From Verrucomicrobiota bacterium (GTDB taxonomy: Bacteria > Verrucomicrobiota > Verrucomicrobiia > Opitutales > Opitutaceae), in assembly GCA_016871755.1 (NCBI GenBank), contig VHCJ01000001.1, positions 186,001 through 250,000 of the forward strand: a stretch of 64,000 nucleotides of DNA, written 5' to 3'. The position numbers and the translations under genes were made by a program. The notes under the pieces are model-generated. The model was not told the DNA's origin. It worked only from the letters and a program-made list of their open reading frames with translations, and did no database searches. How positions within the stretch are numbered: position 1 is the stretch's first letter; each line of letters opens with the position of its first letter. This document shows positions 36,787 through 45,640 of the stretch, in pieces.

Positions 36787-37656
36787 TCACCGTTCGCGGA
36801 CGCGCCACGTGAGCCGCCCCTCGGCACCCGGTGCCCGGCCCAAGGCGTCGGCCAGCCACGGAAGCACCGGGGCAAGCTCCTGATCGAGCTGCCACGGGGG
36901 ATTCACGACGACGAGTCCGGAGCCGCGCATCTTGAGGCCCGCGGCCTCGCCGGCGATCGCCACCTCCGCGCACCACGTCGGCGGCAGGGGATGCTGCTCC
37001 ATCTCCGCGAGAAACGCATCGACCCGCGCCCGCTGGGTCAGCGGATACCACACGGCGAACGTCGCCCCGGGCATGCGTTCCAGGCCCACGGTGACGGCAT
37101 CGAACAGACGACGCCACTCCTCGGGGCTTTCAAAGGGAGGGTCGAGCAGGACCAACGCCCGGCGCTCCGGGCACGGCAACTGGGCGCGGACGGCGGTGTA
37201 GCCGTCGAGTTCCAGCACCGATACCCGCGGCACCCGGTGGAACTCCGCCGCCAGCGCCGCCTTCTCGGCCGGGTGCAGTTCGCAGAGCACCATCCGGTCC
37301 TGTGGGCGGAGCGCCGCCTTCACCAGCCAGGGCGACCCCGGGTAGAAGCGCAGTCCGTCACCCAAGTGACCCGATCTTCGGTCAAACTCGCGCACACGAG
37401 CGACATAGGTCTGCACCGCCGGGGGTGCGTCGGTCCGCGTCAGCACCCGCCCGATCCCGTCCGGCCACTCCGGAGCCCGCGCCAGTGAGTCGCCCTGCGC
37501 CGCCGCGGTCAGATCGTATCGGCCACGGCCCGCGTGGGTGTCGAGGTACAGGAAGCCCTTCTCCTTGCGCGCTAGCGCGTCAACCAAGCGGCCGAGCACG
37601 ACGTGCTTGCAGACGTCCGCGAAGTTGCCCGCGTGGAAATGATGCCGGTAGTTCAC
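36787..37656 (-). CDS. rlmJ: 23S rRNA (adenine-2030-N6)-methyltransferase RlmJ
   Basis: 289 residues from GTG 37656, because RlmJ proteins begin with NYRHHFHAGNFADVCKH at once. Motif I is GFLYLDTHAGRGRYDL and the catalytic motif LVLLDPPFES (D/NPPF/Y). AVWYPLTQR and the conserved C-terminus GLKMRGSGLVVVNPPW are present. It methylates A2030 of 23S rRNA. Confidence 0.93.
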   Translation of the reverse strand: MNYRHHFHAGNFADVCKHVVLGRLVDALARKEKGFLYLDTHAGRGRYDLTAAAQGDSLARAPEWPDGIGRVLTRTDAPPAVQTYVARVREFDRRSGHLGDGLRFYPGSPWLVKAALRPQDRMVLCELHPAEKAALAAEFHRVPRVSVLELDGYTAVRAQLPCPERRALVLLDPPFESPEEWRRLFDAVTVGLERMPGATFAVWYPLTQRARVDAFLAEMEQHPLPPTWCAEVAIAGEAAGLKMRGSGLVVVNPPWQLDQELAPVLPWLADALGRAPGAEGRLTWRVRER

Positions 37657-37867
37657 CGCCCCGGAACTCCCTCCGCCCGCCCCCACCCGCCCCGCGCCAC
37701 CGGCACGTCCCCGGCGGGTCGCCGTGAGTCGTGGGTCTGCGGGGTGGAATGAACACCGATCATCGCCATGCGCCCGAGCGCAACCCGCGCCCTCCCCGCT
37801 GGCAAGCTTTCCCCCGGGACGCGTTTTCCGCTGGCGCCCCCTCCCTGTTCCGCGCTATCGCCTCCCC

Positions 37868-38116
37868 ATGAGCACCGAGTTCGGCTGGTGGAACAAGGAC
37901 GACGAGGGACGCAAGTTCCAGGTCGTCGCCGACGTCCACGGCGGGAACGTCAGCTGGACCCGCAAACAGGGCCACCACGCCCCGTGGGAGACGCATCCGC
38001 CGTCGCCGGACGACTGGGACCGCCTCATCGAGGAGGCCCGCCGCCGCGTGCCGCGACGGTTGCTGTCCCCCAAGCAGTTCGCCGTCATCGAGCAACTGCG
38101 CGAGGCCGCGCGGTAG
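37868..38116 (+). CDS. Hypothetical 82-aa protein
   Basis: ATG 37868 to 38116. It starts STEFGWWNKDDEGRKFQVVAD, then VSWTRKQGHHAPWETHPP and a helical SPDDWDRLIEEARRRVPRRL tail. The pattern (two Trp near the start, charged helix at the end) is consistent with a conserved small protein, but I cannot name the family. No membrane segment. Confidence 0.65.
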   Translation: MSTEFGWWNKDDEGRKFQVVADVHGGNVSWTRKQGHHAPWETHPPSPDDWDRLIEEARRRVPRRLLSPKQFAVIEQLREAAR

Positions 38117-38157
38117 CCGGGCGCACGCGGCCGCGCCCGACCCCGGGGACGCGGCGG

Positions 38158-38694
38158 TCAGAGTTCCGGGGCGACGAGGGACCAGATTTCGCGGAAAGGG
38201 CAGGTGAAGCGTTCCGGATCGGTCACCATGAGGGAGCGGATCTGTGCGATCGCATGCCATTCCCCGTGGTCGATCTCATGCGGGTTCAGGATGAAAGGTC
38301 CATCATCCCGCAGTCGGTAAACCCAGATGAATTCCCAGCCCGTCGCCTCGCTCGCCCCCACGCGCAGCCAGCGGGTCGGCGGCCCGCCCCGCTCCAGCCC
38401 CAACTCCTCCCGCAACTCCCGTTGCGCCGCCACGTCGTAGCTCTCGCCGGCGTCGACGTGACCCGAGCACGAGGCATCCCAGAGGCCGGGTGACTTGTCC
38501 TTGGCGAGGGAGCGTTTCTGCAGGAAGAGACGCCCGTGCCGGTCGAAGACGAACACATGCACGACGCGGTGCCAGAGTCCCCGCGCGTGCACCTCACCCC
38601 GGGTCGCCTGACCCACGACTTCGTCGCGCTCGTTCACGACATCGAAGCGCTCGTGCAGGTTCTGGGCCGACGGAGGCTTGTCTTTCTGTCGCAT
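38158..38694 (-). CDS. NUDIX hydrolase, isopentenyl-diphosphate isomerase-like
   Basis: 178 residues from ATG 38694. FDVVNERDEVVGQATRGEVH and LWHRVVHVFVFDRHGRLFLQKRS lead into GLWDASCSGHVDAGESYDVA and AQRELREELGL (NUDIX box). The start, with the NxxDExxG and H-R-x-x-H-V features, is that of the IDI/YfcD branch. YfcD-type proteins have unknown substrates. It is convergent with nothing and divergent from the 38731 gene. Confidence 0.88.
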   Translation of the reverse strand: MRQKDKPPSAQNLHERFDVVNERDEVVGQATRGEVHARGLWHRVVHVFVFDRHGRLFLQKRSLAKDKSPGLWDASCSGHVDAGESYDVAAQRELREELGLERGGPPTRWLRVGASEATGWEFIWVYRLRDDGPFILNPHEIDHGEWHAIAQIRSLMVTDPERFTCPFREIWSLVAPEL

Positions 38695-38730
38695 GGGCAA
38701 CTTCCTTTCAACCCCACCCTCCGCCAACTC

Positions 38731-39210
38731 ATGCCGAAAATCGATGTCAATCAAGTCGCCGAAATCCTGAAGCGGAACCAGGTGGACCCCGCGCTCCTGC
38801 GCCAGGTCGTCGAGGAAATGAACCTCCTCGCCCAAGCGGCGGCCAATGCGGACGAAGACAAGCCGCCTCCCGTAAAGAAGCAGTTCGTCATCCTGATCAG
38901 CGATCCGGAGGGACGCCTGCCCGAGAACGATTTTGCCGGCTGGGTGATGCAGTTGCCGGAGAACGAGAGTGTGATCACCGCCCAGGAGCGCATCTTCAAG
39001 GCGGCCTACGACTTCAACGCGTCCAAGAAAGGCCGCCTCCTCCCCGTGAAGACCGTCGGCGAGGCGATGGAGAGCATCCCGGCCAAGCACTTCAAGGAGG
39101 TCGAACTCTGGGTGAAGACCAAGACACCCGTCCTGATGCTGCGGACCGACAACGTGATCCCGAAGGACGGCGATTCGACGAAGAACGCGCGGCGGCACCG
39201 GCTCGATTGA
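38731..39210 (+). CDS. Hypothetical 159-aa protein
   Basis: ATG 38731. It begins MPKIDVNQVAEILKRNQVD (helical). The central part KKQFVILISDPEGRLPENDFAGWVMQLPENESV resembles a small alpha/beta domain, followed by AAYDFNASKKGRLLPVKTVGEAME. It is soluble and without a signal peptide. The composition is coding-like and a divergent promoter is shared with the NUDIX gene. Function unknown. Confidence 0.75.
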   Translation: MPKIDVNQVAEILKRNQVDPALLRQVVEEMNLLAQAAANADEDKPPPVKKQFVILISDPEGRLPENDFAGWVMQLPENESVITAQERIFKAAYDFNASKKGRLLPVKTVGEAMESIPAKHFKEVELWVKTKTPVLMLRTDNVIPKDGDSTKNARRHRLD

Positions 39211-39357
39211 GCCGGGCGCGGGCCACCGGAGCCGGGGTCCGGATTCGACCCCAACGCCCTGGTTCCGCGCCGGCTCCGTCCCGGGCCGGGCGCACGGTGC
39301 CGGCGGACGAGGGCAGGACCCGGGTCCGGACCGCGCTCCACCGCGGCGGCTTCGCCG

Positions 39358-39933
39358 CTACGGCGAGGACTTCGGCTTCAGCCCGTACGCGGCGGGGTCG
39401 AAACCCCGCTGGCGCAAGGCCTCGGCCAGTGCCTTCAGGTCGAGGAGTGCATCCCGCTTGAACTGATTGGCGCGGAACCAGCCCTGATTGACCTCCACGG
39501 CGAACTGAAGGTCGTCGGCCCGCGATGCGACCGAGGTTTCGTCGAAGGGGTGCAAGGGATAGTGCTCCCGCAGCCGACCCGCCGCGTCGAAGTACCCGAT
39601 GTCGAGGGGCAGCGGGGTGTTCCGCATCCAGAAGGAGAGGCGCTGCGGTTTGGGGAAGAGGAACACCATGCCCTCGTCGGCCGCCAGCGTGCGCCGCCCC
39701 ATCAATCCACGCTCCATTTCCGGACCCGTGACCGCCAGCTGCAACCGCAGCACCTTGTCGCCGACGGCAATGGGAAAAAACTCGGCCGCGCCCTTCACCG
39801 GGGCGGCCGTCTTGCCTTGGAGGATCCCGCCCGAAAGCAGGGCGAGCCCCAAGAGCAGGGTCAGGCCAGCGAGAACCCGAAGACGCGGCCGCCGCGGACC
39901 CCGCCGCGGCGAAAGGGGGTTTGCGTTCTTCAC
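39358..39933 (-). CDS. DUF192-family membrane-anchored/exported protein
   Basis: 191 residues from GTG 39933; an ATG at 39969 is in frame. One N-terminal membrane segment (VLAGLTLLLGLALLSGG) precedes a DUF192 domain: AVTGPEMERGLMGRRTLAADEGMVFLFP, then LSFWMRNTPLPLDIGYFDAAG and VNQGWF. DUF192 is a compact beta domain on periplasmic proteins; its biochemical role is not established. Confidence 0.9.
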   Translation of the reverse strand: MKNANPLSPRRGPRRPRLRVLAGLTLLLGLALLSGGILQGKTAAPVKGAAEFFPIAVGDKVLRLQLAVTGPEMERGLMGRRTLAADEGMVFLFPKPQRLSFWMRNTPLPLDIGYFDAAGRLREHYPLHPFDETSVASRADDLQFAVEVNQGWFRANQFKRDALLDLKALAEALRQRGFDPAAYGLKPKSSP

Positions 39934-39986
39934 GGCTCCGATAACAAATGAGGCTTCTTCCCGAGACAAACCTCCTTTCCTGCGTC

Positions 39987-41129
39987 GTGAGCATTTCCTC
40001 CGATCAAGCCATCCTCCTCTACGCCGATTCCGCCCGCAACGGAGACATGCGCTACTTCTCCGGCCTGCACGTGCCGGACCCGTTCATTGCCCTGCGGATC
40101 GGCGGCCGGAAGATCGGCGTCTTCAACGCCCTGGAATTCGGGCGGGCGCGCAAGGAAGCGGCCCTCGACGAGGTGCTGGCCCTTGAGCCGCTCCGCGACC
40201 AGGCCCGGGAGCGCTGGCCCAGTTCGCCGCCCGGTCCGGCCGAGATCATCCTCCTCATCGCCGAGCGCCACGTCGTCGACCGCCTCACCGTGCCGCAGGA
40301 CTTTCCCGCCGGCCTGTTCGAACGCCTGCGGCGCCGGGGCCTCACCATCGAGGTCGCCGAGGGGCCGATCCTGCCGGAGCGCGAATTCAAGACCCCGGCC
40401 GAAGCCCGCGCCATCCGCGAGGGCAATCGCATCGCCGCCGTCGGCATCGCCGCCGCCCACCGGGTCCTCGCCCAGAGCAAGATCCGCGCGAACCGCCTGC
40501 ACCACGACGGCGATGTCCTCACCAGCGAGCGCCTGAAGTTCGCGATCGAGACCGCCTGCCTAGAAGCCGGCGGGGTGTCGCTCGACACCATCGCCGCCGG
40601 CGGCGATCAGGGCTGCGATCCCCACCACCGGGGCACCGGTCCGCTCCGGCCCAATCAGCTCATCATCGTCGACGTCTTCCCCCGCGCCCAGAAGTCAGGC
40701 TACCACGGGGACATGACGCGCGCCTTCCTGCGCGGCCGCGCCAGCGACGCCCAGCACGCGCTCGTCGACGCCGTGCGCACGGCTCAGCTCGCCGCGTTGG
40801 CGAAGATCCGCGACGGAGCCAACGGCCGCGACGTCCATCACGCCTGCACCGCGGTGTTCGCCGCCCGCGGCTACGAGACCAAGGCCACCCCGAAGGGCTC
40901 CGTTGGCTTCTTCCACGGCACGGGCCACGGGCTTGGGCTCGATGTCCACGAGCTTCCCCGCATGAGCGGCGCGGTTGACTACACCCTGAAGGCCGGCGCC
41001 GTCGTCACCGTCGAACCCGGCCTCTACTACCCCGGCCTGGGCGCCTGCCGCATCGAGGACGTCGTCCAAGTCACCGCCGGCCGTCCCCGCGCCCTGTCGT
41101 CCTACTCCTACGAGTGGGAACTGCGCTAG
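39987..41129 (+). CDS. M24-family metallopeptidase (Xaa-Pro aminopeptidase-like)
   Basis: 380 residues from GTG 39987; ATG 39948 would add 13. Creatinase-like N-terminal domain, then the pita-bread catalytic domain with the full metal set: Asp in IIVDVFPR, Asp in GYHGDMTRAF, His in GTGHGLGLDVHE, Glu in VTVEPGLYYP and Glu in CRIEDVVQV. It cuts N-terminal residues before proline or related bonds, using two metal ions. Confidence 0.92.
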   Translation: MSISSDQAILLYADSARNGDMRYFSGLHVPDPFIALRIGGRKIGVFNALEFGRARKEAALDEVLALEPLRDQARERWPSSPPGPAEIILLIAERHVVDRLTVPQDFPAGLFERLRRRGLTIEVAEGPILPEREFKTPAEARAIREGNRIAAVGIAAAHRVLAQSKIRANRLHHDGDVLTSERLKFAIETACLEAGGVSLDTIAAGGDQGCDPHHRGTGPLRPNQLIIVDVFPRAQKSGYHGDMTRAFLRGRASDAQHALVDAVRTAQLAALAKIRDGANGRDVHHACTAVFAARGYETKATPKGSVGFFHGTGHGLGLDVHELPRMSGAVDYTLKAGAVVTVEPGLYYPGLGACRIEDVVQVTAGRPRALSSYSYEWELR

Positions 41130-41172
41130 ACGGCGACCGTCGCCCGCTTCAGCTCACCCCGCCCTTCCCCGC

Positions 41173-42162
41173 ATGGCCATCTCCGCCGCCAAGATCCGCA
41201 GCCTGCTCCAGCGCATCCGGAAAAAGCGCATCCTCGTGGTCGGCGACGTCATGCTCGACCACTACATCTGGGGCAACGCGACGCGGATTTCCCCGGAGGC
41301 TCCGGTGCCGGTGGTGGAGGTCGCCCGCGACACCTACGTCCCGGGCGGCGCCGCCAACGTCGCGGTCAACTGCACCTCCCTCGGCGCCACCACCACGCTG
41401 GCGGGGATCATCGGCGACGACTCCGCCGGTGCGCACCTTCGCGCCGAACTGCGCGCGCGGGGCGTCGCTTCGGTGCCGCTCAAAGCCAAGGCCCCCACGA
41501 TCATCAAGTCCCGCGTGATCCTGCAGCACCAGCAACTGTGCCGACTCGACCGGGAGGCCCAGCCCGAGGCCTACCGGCTGGAGGCGAAGGCGGTGGCGCG
41601 GCGGCTGCGGGCCGCCGTGGCGGCATGCGATGCCGTGATCTTTTCCGATTATGCGAAGGGGCTGATCTCCGATGAGCTGATCGCGGAGCTCTCCGCGCTC
41701 GCGCGGGCCGCCGGCTGCCTCACCGCGCTGGACCCCAAGCCGAAGCGCGCGATGCACTTCGCCGACCTCGGCCTGATCACGCCCAACCGCGGCGAAGCCG
41801 CGCAGCTCGCCGGGGTCGACTGGCGGCCGGGCCGACCCTTCCCCAGCGAGGAAATCTGCCGTCGCATCCACGAGCGCCATCGCGTCCAGCACCTCGTCGT
41901 CACCCTGAGCGAGGACGGCTTGCTGCTCAGCCGCGAAGGCCGCGTCCTGCGCCAGATTCCGACCGCGGCGCGCGAGGTGGCGGATACGTCGGGAGCCGGC
42001 GACACATCGCTGGCCGCCATCGTGCTCGCGCTGACGGCCGGAGCGGATCTGGAGACGGCCGCCCACTTCGCCAACGCGGCGGCCGGTGTCGTGGTTGGAA
42101 AACTCGGCACGGCTACGGTCAGCCCCGACGAGCTCGTCGCCTACGTGTCGCAGCGCGCCTGA
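41173..42162 (+). CDS. rfaE1: D-glycero-beta-D-manno-heptose-7-phosphate kinase (RfaE1-type)
   Basis: 329 residues of the PfkB/ribokinase fold. ILVVGDVMLDHYIWGNATRISPEAPVPVVEV is the HldE kinase start; VPGGAANVAVNCTSLGA and the anion hole/catalytic loop DTSGAGDTSLAAIV (usually DVTGAGDT) follow. The adenylyltransferase half of HldE is absent, so this is the split RfaE1 form. It makes heptose 1,7-bisphosphate for LPS core. It is followed 28 bases later by the Fpg gene. Confidence 0.9.
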   Translation: MAISAAKIRSLLQRIRKKRILVVGDVMLDHYIWGNATRISPEAPVPVVEVARDTYVPGGAANVAVNCTSLGATTTLAGIIGDDSAGAHLRAELRARGVASVPLKAKAPTIIKSRVILQHQQLCRLDREAQPEAYRLEAKAVARRLRAAVAACDAVIFSDYAKGLISDELIAELSALARAAGCLTALDPKPKRAMHFADLGLITPNRGEAAQLAGVDWRPGRPFPSEEICRRIHERHRVQHLVVTLSEDGLLLSREGRVLRQIPTAAREVADTSGAGDTSLAAIVLALTAGADLETAAHFANAAAGVVVGKLGTATVSPDELVAYVSQRA

Positions 42163-42189
42163 GCCGGCCGCGCCGACGCCCTCGCCGCC

Positions 42190-42993
42190 ATGCCCGAGCT
42201 CGCCGAGGTCGAGTACTACCGCAAGCGCTGGAACCCGGGACTGGGCGAAACCGTCGTCGCGGTCGAGGTCCACCCGCAGGCGCGCATCTTCCGCGACGCC
42301 GACCTCGCCGAGCTCCAGCGTCATCTCACCGGGCGCCGCCTGCTCCGCTCCGCCGCGGCGGCGAAGCAGATGCTGTTCGAGGCGGAGGCCGGAGGCTGGC
42401 TCGGGATCCACCTTGGCATGACCGGCGAACTGAGCCGGCAACCTGCGGACTACGCACCGCGCCGCGCCGATCACCTCGTGCTCCGCGTGCCGGAGCACAC
42501 CCTCGTCTTCTCCGACCCCCGGATGTTCGGCCAGGTGCGTTTCACCCGCGGGGAGTCGGCACCGGAGTGGTGGACACGGATCCCGCCCGCACTGACCTCG
42601 CCGGCGTTCGGGCTCGCGGAGCTGACGACCTTCCTGCACCAGCGGCGCCGCGCCCCGATCAAGGCGGTCCTGCTCATGCAGGAGCGTTTTCCCGGGATCG
42701 GCAACTGGATGGCCGACGAAATCCTCTGGCGCGCCGCGATCCATCCCCGCCAGCCCGCGGGCAGCCTCTCGGCCGCGGAGCAGCGCACGCTGCTCCGCGA
42801 AATCCGCTGGGTCTGCCAGCGCGCCCTGGCGACGATCGGTGAAACGTTCGCCGATCCCCCGCGAACATGGCTTTTCCCGCACCGCTGGCGTGACGGCGGC
42901 ACCTGCCCGCGCACCCGTCGCCCGCTCGAGCGCGACGCCATTGGCGGCCGCACCACCTGCTGGTCGCCGGCCCGGCAACGCCTGCGCCGATGA
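42190..42993 (+). CDS. mutM: Formamidopyrimidine-DNA glycosylase-like protein
   Basis: 267 residues starting [15 protein letters not shown] (N-terminal Pro nucleophile and Glu). It has [23 protein letters not shown] and the helix-two-turn-helix [18 protein letters not shown]. The C-terminal zinc finger is decayed: only two of the four Cys are seen ([11 protein letters not shown] and [12 protein letters not shown]). It removes oxidised purines or pyrimidines from DNA. It may be a zinc-less Fpg/Nei. Confidence 0.88.
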   Translation: MPELAEVEYYRKRWNPGLGETVVAVEVHPQARIFRDADLAELQRHLTGRRLLRSAAAAKQMLFEAEAGGWLGIHLGMTGELSRQPADYAPRRADHLVLRVPEHTLVFSDPRMFGQVRFTRGESAPEWWTRIPPALTSPAFGLAELTTFLHQRRRAPIKAVLLMQERFPGIGNWMADEILWRAAIHPRQPAGSLSAAEQRTLLREIRWVCQRALATIGETFADPPRTWLFPHRWRDGGTCPRTRRPLERDAIGGRTTCWSPARQRLRR

Positions 42994-43781
42994 ACTCCTC
43001 ACCCTCCCGGCTCCGGCTCGACGAATGGCTCGTCCAGCGCGGCCTCGCCGCCAGCCGGGCCCAAGCGAAGGCGCTGATCATGGCCGGGCGCGTCCGCCGC
43101 GGCACCGAACGGCTGGAAAAGCCCGGCCGGGAGATCGCGGTGGAGACGGATGACATCATCGTCGACCAACCCCCGCGCTTCGTCTCGCGCGGCGGCGAAA
43201 AACTCGCCGCCTTCCTTGAGCGCCACGCCATCGACTGCCGCGGCCTCCACGCCTTGGACGTCGGCGCGTCGACGGGAGGATTCACCGACTGCCTGCTGCA
43301 AGCCGGCGCCGCGGACGTCGTTTGTCTCGACGTTGGCCGCGCCCAGCTCCACGCCAAGCTGCGCGGTGACCCCCGCGTGACCAATCTGGAGCAGATCAAC
43401 GCCCGGCACCTGCAGCCCGGGCAGTTGCCCCGCGACGCCTTCGACCTCGTGGTGATCGACGTCTCGTTCATTTCGCTCCGCACGATCCTGCCGGCGGTCT
43501 GGCCCTTCGTGACTCCCGGCGGCCGGCTGATCGCGCTGGTCAAACCCCAGTTCGAAGCCGGACGCGAGGCAGTCGACAAAGGCCGCGGCGTGATCCGCGA
43601 TGCAGCGGTGCAGCAGGCGGTGCTCGACGACGTGCGGACCTTCGCGCTGGCCCTGCCGGGCGCGGCGCTGATCGGCGCGATGGATTCGCCCATCACCGGG
43701 ACGGACGGCAACCGGGAATTCCTCCTCGGACTGGTGCGGCAACCGGTGACCACCGGGGGCAAGCCGGTTGCGCGCGGGTGA
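42990..43781 (+). CDS. tlyA: TlyA-family rRNA 2'-O-methyltransferase
   Basis: 263 residues, overlapping the Fpg gene by ATGA. An S4 RNA-binding domain ([29 protein letters not shown]) precedes the Rossmann methyltransferase: [32 protein letters not shown] and [20 protein letters not shown]. TlyA methylates cytidines of 16S/23S rRNA; some homologues are called hemolysins. NAD kinase follows 43 bases downstream, a common arrangement. Confidence 0.93.
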   Translation: MNSSPSRLRLDEWLVQRGLAASRAQAKALIMAGRVRRGTERLEKPGREIAVETDDIIVDQPPRFVSRGGEKLAAFLERHAIDCRGLHALDVGASTGGFTDCLLQAGAADVVCLDVGRAQLHAKLRGDPRVTNLEQINARHLQPGQLPRDAFDLVVIDVSFISLRTILPAVWPFVTPGGRLIALVKPQFEAGREAVDKGRGVIRDAAVQQAVLDDVRTFALALPGAALIGAMDSPITGTDGNREFLLGLVRQPVTTGGKPVARG

Positions 43782-43824
43782 TTTCCCGCTCCACTTCCCC
43801 TCGTCAAACCGCAGGATGCTCCCC

Positions 43825-44667
43825 ATGTCACCCCTCCGTTCGCTCCTCTTCGTGATCAATGAGGGCAAGTCCGGCGCGCCGGAGCTGGCGGAGGCGCTCG
43901 TGGCCATTGCGCGCGGCGAAGGGGCGGCAGTGCGGTCGACGACCAAGTTCCCGATCGAGGAGAGCGACCTCGACGGCTGCGACGCCTGCTGCGTGATTGG
44001 CGGGGACGGCACGCTCCTGAGCGTCGTCCGCGCCGCCGCGCCCCGGCAGATCCCGGTCATCGGCGTGAACCGCGGCAGCCTCGGGTTTCTCACGACCTTC
44101 TCGGCCGATGAGGCGCGCAGCCAGTTCGCCGGCCTCCTGCGCGGCGAGTTCACGGTGGCTCGCCGCTCGCTGCTCGATTGTTCCACCGGTGCGGGCGCGC
44201 ACGACCTCGCCTTGAATGACGTGCTCATCAAGGCCGAGGCGAATTCACGCCTCGCGCACCTCGAAGTGCACGCGGACGGGAAGCTCGTGACCGAGTACTA
44301 CTGCGACGGCCTCATCTTTTCGACCCCGACGGGATCGACGGCGTACAACCTCTCGGCGGGCGGACCGCTGATCCACCCGTCGGCGGAGGTGATTGCGCTC
44401 ACGCCAATCTGTCCCCACACGCTGAGCAACCGCTCGATCATCTTCCGGCACGACGTGCGGCTGGAGATCTTCAACCGCGGCAGCAACGCGCGCCTCCTCG
44501 TGGCGATGGACGGGCAGCGCAACCTCGTGAGTTGCGAGACCTCACCCGTGACGGTTTCGATCTCGCGACACACCCTGCTGCTCGCCCAGCGCCCCGACTA
44601 CTCGCACTTCGCAGTCGTGCGGACCAAGCTGAAGTGGAGCGGCGGCGACGCCGAGCGCCACGCCTGA
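43825..44667 (+). CDS. nadK: NAD kinase
   Basis: 280 residues from ATG 43825, chosen because AGGA is 8 bases upstream; ATG 43816 is too close to it. The GGDGTLL motif, the NRGSLGFLTTF loop, the NDVLI region and STPTGSTAYNLSAGGPLIHP are NadK hallmarks. It phosphorylates NAD to NADP using ATP. A hairpin follows the stop by 15 bases. Confidence 0.95.
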   Translation: MSPLRSLLFVINEGKSGAPELAEALVAIARGEGAAVRSTTKFPIEESDLDGCDACCVIGGDGTLLSVVRAAAPRQIPVIGVNRGSLGFLTTFSADEARSQFAGLLRGEFTVARRSLLDCSTGAGAHDLALNDVLIKAEANSRLAHLEVHADGKLVTEYYCDGLIFSTPTGSTAYNLSAGGPLIHPSAEVIALTPICPHTLSNRSIIFRHDVRLEIFNRGSNARLLVAMDGQRNLVSCETSPVTVSISRHTLLLAQRPDYSHFAVVRTKLKWSGGDAERHA

Positions 44668-44681
44668 GGCGCCGGTACCAG

Positions 44682-44703
44682 GCGCCGGGCCGAGGCCCGG
44701 CGC
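44682..44703 (+). terminator. Perfect GC hairpin after nadK
   Basis: GCGCCGGGCC-GA-GGCCCGGCGC, a 10-bp perfect stem with a 2-base loop, no T tract. The position suggests termination or mRNA-end protection. Confidence 0.5.
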
Positions 44704-44772
44704 GATGACGCGACGGCGCGACGGCCGGGCTTGCCCCCGGACTGCCCCGGGACTACCCCCGGACTACGCAAG

Positions 44773-44806
44773 TACTCGCTGCCGTACTCGCTGCCGTACT
44801 CGCTGT
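44773..44806. repeat. Tandem repeat TACTCGCTGCCG, nearly three units
   Basis: Two exact 12-bp units and a third truncated one, inside the 44668-44952 gap. That gap is otherwise GC-rich and has no gene I can support. Confidence 0.65.
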
Positions 44807-44952
44807 CCAGCGGAGGCGATCGGCGGAGGTGACCGCCTGTCGACGCCGTCGCACGTGCGATCCGCTCACAAGGTCAGCTCGCGTGTCGCCGCGTCCGCCT
44901 GCGCCTCCGCCGCCGGCGCAGGCGCAGGCGCAGACTCGCGGCGGGGCGGATG

Positions 44953-45483
44953 CTACGGTTCGCCGTCGAAGGAGGAGGCCGACCCGGAAGCAGGCGCCTT
45001 GACGAGGCCGGACTTTCCAGTGCCCGCCCTCGCGCCATCGGCCTTCGCCATGCCCGCCTGTGCCGGATCGGAGCGGCCACCCCCCGTCTTCGCGGTGTCC
45101 GCCTTGTCCATGCCGGTCTTGGCGGAGTCGGACTTATCACTCGCGCCCTTCGCGCCGTCCGACTTCCCGTTGCCGGCCTTGGCCGCCTCGGCCTTCTCGG
45201 CCTTGTCCAGCTTGCCATCGTGGTTCGCATCGAAGCGTTCCAGCCGCCTGGCCTGCGCCTCGGCGCGCCCGCGCTGCACGTCCTCCTTCCACGCGGCGCG
45301 CTCCGACTCGCTCAGGCGCCCATCGCGGTCGGCGTCGTACTTGCGCAAAATGGGCGCCGGCAGGGTCTTCGTCTTCTCCGGCGTCGCCTCCTCGGCGGCG
45401 ACGACGGCAACGGTCAGGAGGGGGAAAGCCAGCAGAGCCCGTCTGCCGCGAGTAATGATCCGATTGCAGAATAATGTGTTCAT
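44953..45483 (-). CDS. Secreted EF-hand calcium-binding protein
   Basis: 176 residues from ATG 45483. A signal peptide (ends about VVAAE) is followed by two EF-hand loops, DADRDGRLSESE and DANHDGKLDKAE. The C-terminal ~80 residues are a degenerate repeat of a K-(S/A)-D-(S/T/G)-A-K-x-G type unit rich in Ala, Lys, Gly and Asp. It probably binds calcium outside the cytoplasm. It has its own promoter-like hexamers at 45510-45538. Confidence 0.85.
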   Translation of the reverse strand: MNTLFCNRIITRGRRALLAFPLLTVAVVAAEEATPEKTKTLPAPILRKYDADRDGRLSESERAAWKEDVQRGRAEAQARRLERFDANHDGKLDKAEKAEAAKAGNGKSDGAKGASDKSDSAKTGMDKADTAKTGGGRSDPAQAGMAKADGARAGTGKSGLVKAPASGSASSFDGEP

Positions 45484-45509
45484 GCGCCGAGGAGGAAGCG
45501 CCGCTAAGC

Positions 45510-45538
45510 GCATTAGAGCAAATAGATTGCTTACGCAA
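45510..45538 (-). promoter_or_regulatory. Putative sigma-70 promoter for the EF-hand gene
   Basis: On the minus strand TTGCGT, 17 bases, TAATGC, ending 27 bases before the start codon. The area is AT-rich against GC-rich flanks. Weak match but good spacing. Confidence 0.35.
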
Positions 45539-45640
45539 ACACGACCGAAATAGGGCCATCCTTGGCCATGGGAGGACCGCCGGAAGGAAACAGGGGGAAC
45601 TCGGCCAGGTCCCTCCCGCGTGCCAGTGCGGCCGAGTCGC

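Noticed and set aside
44773-44806. Origin-type iterons (TACTCGCTGCCG)
   Set aside because: Only three units, GC-rich surroundings, no DnaA-box-like sequences or replication gene nearby.
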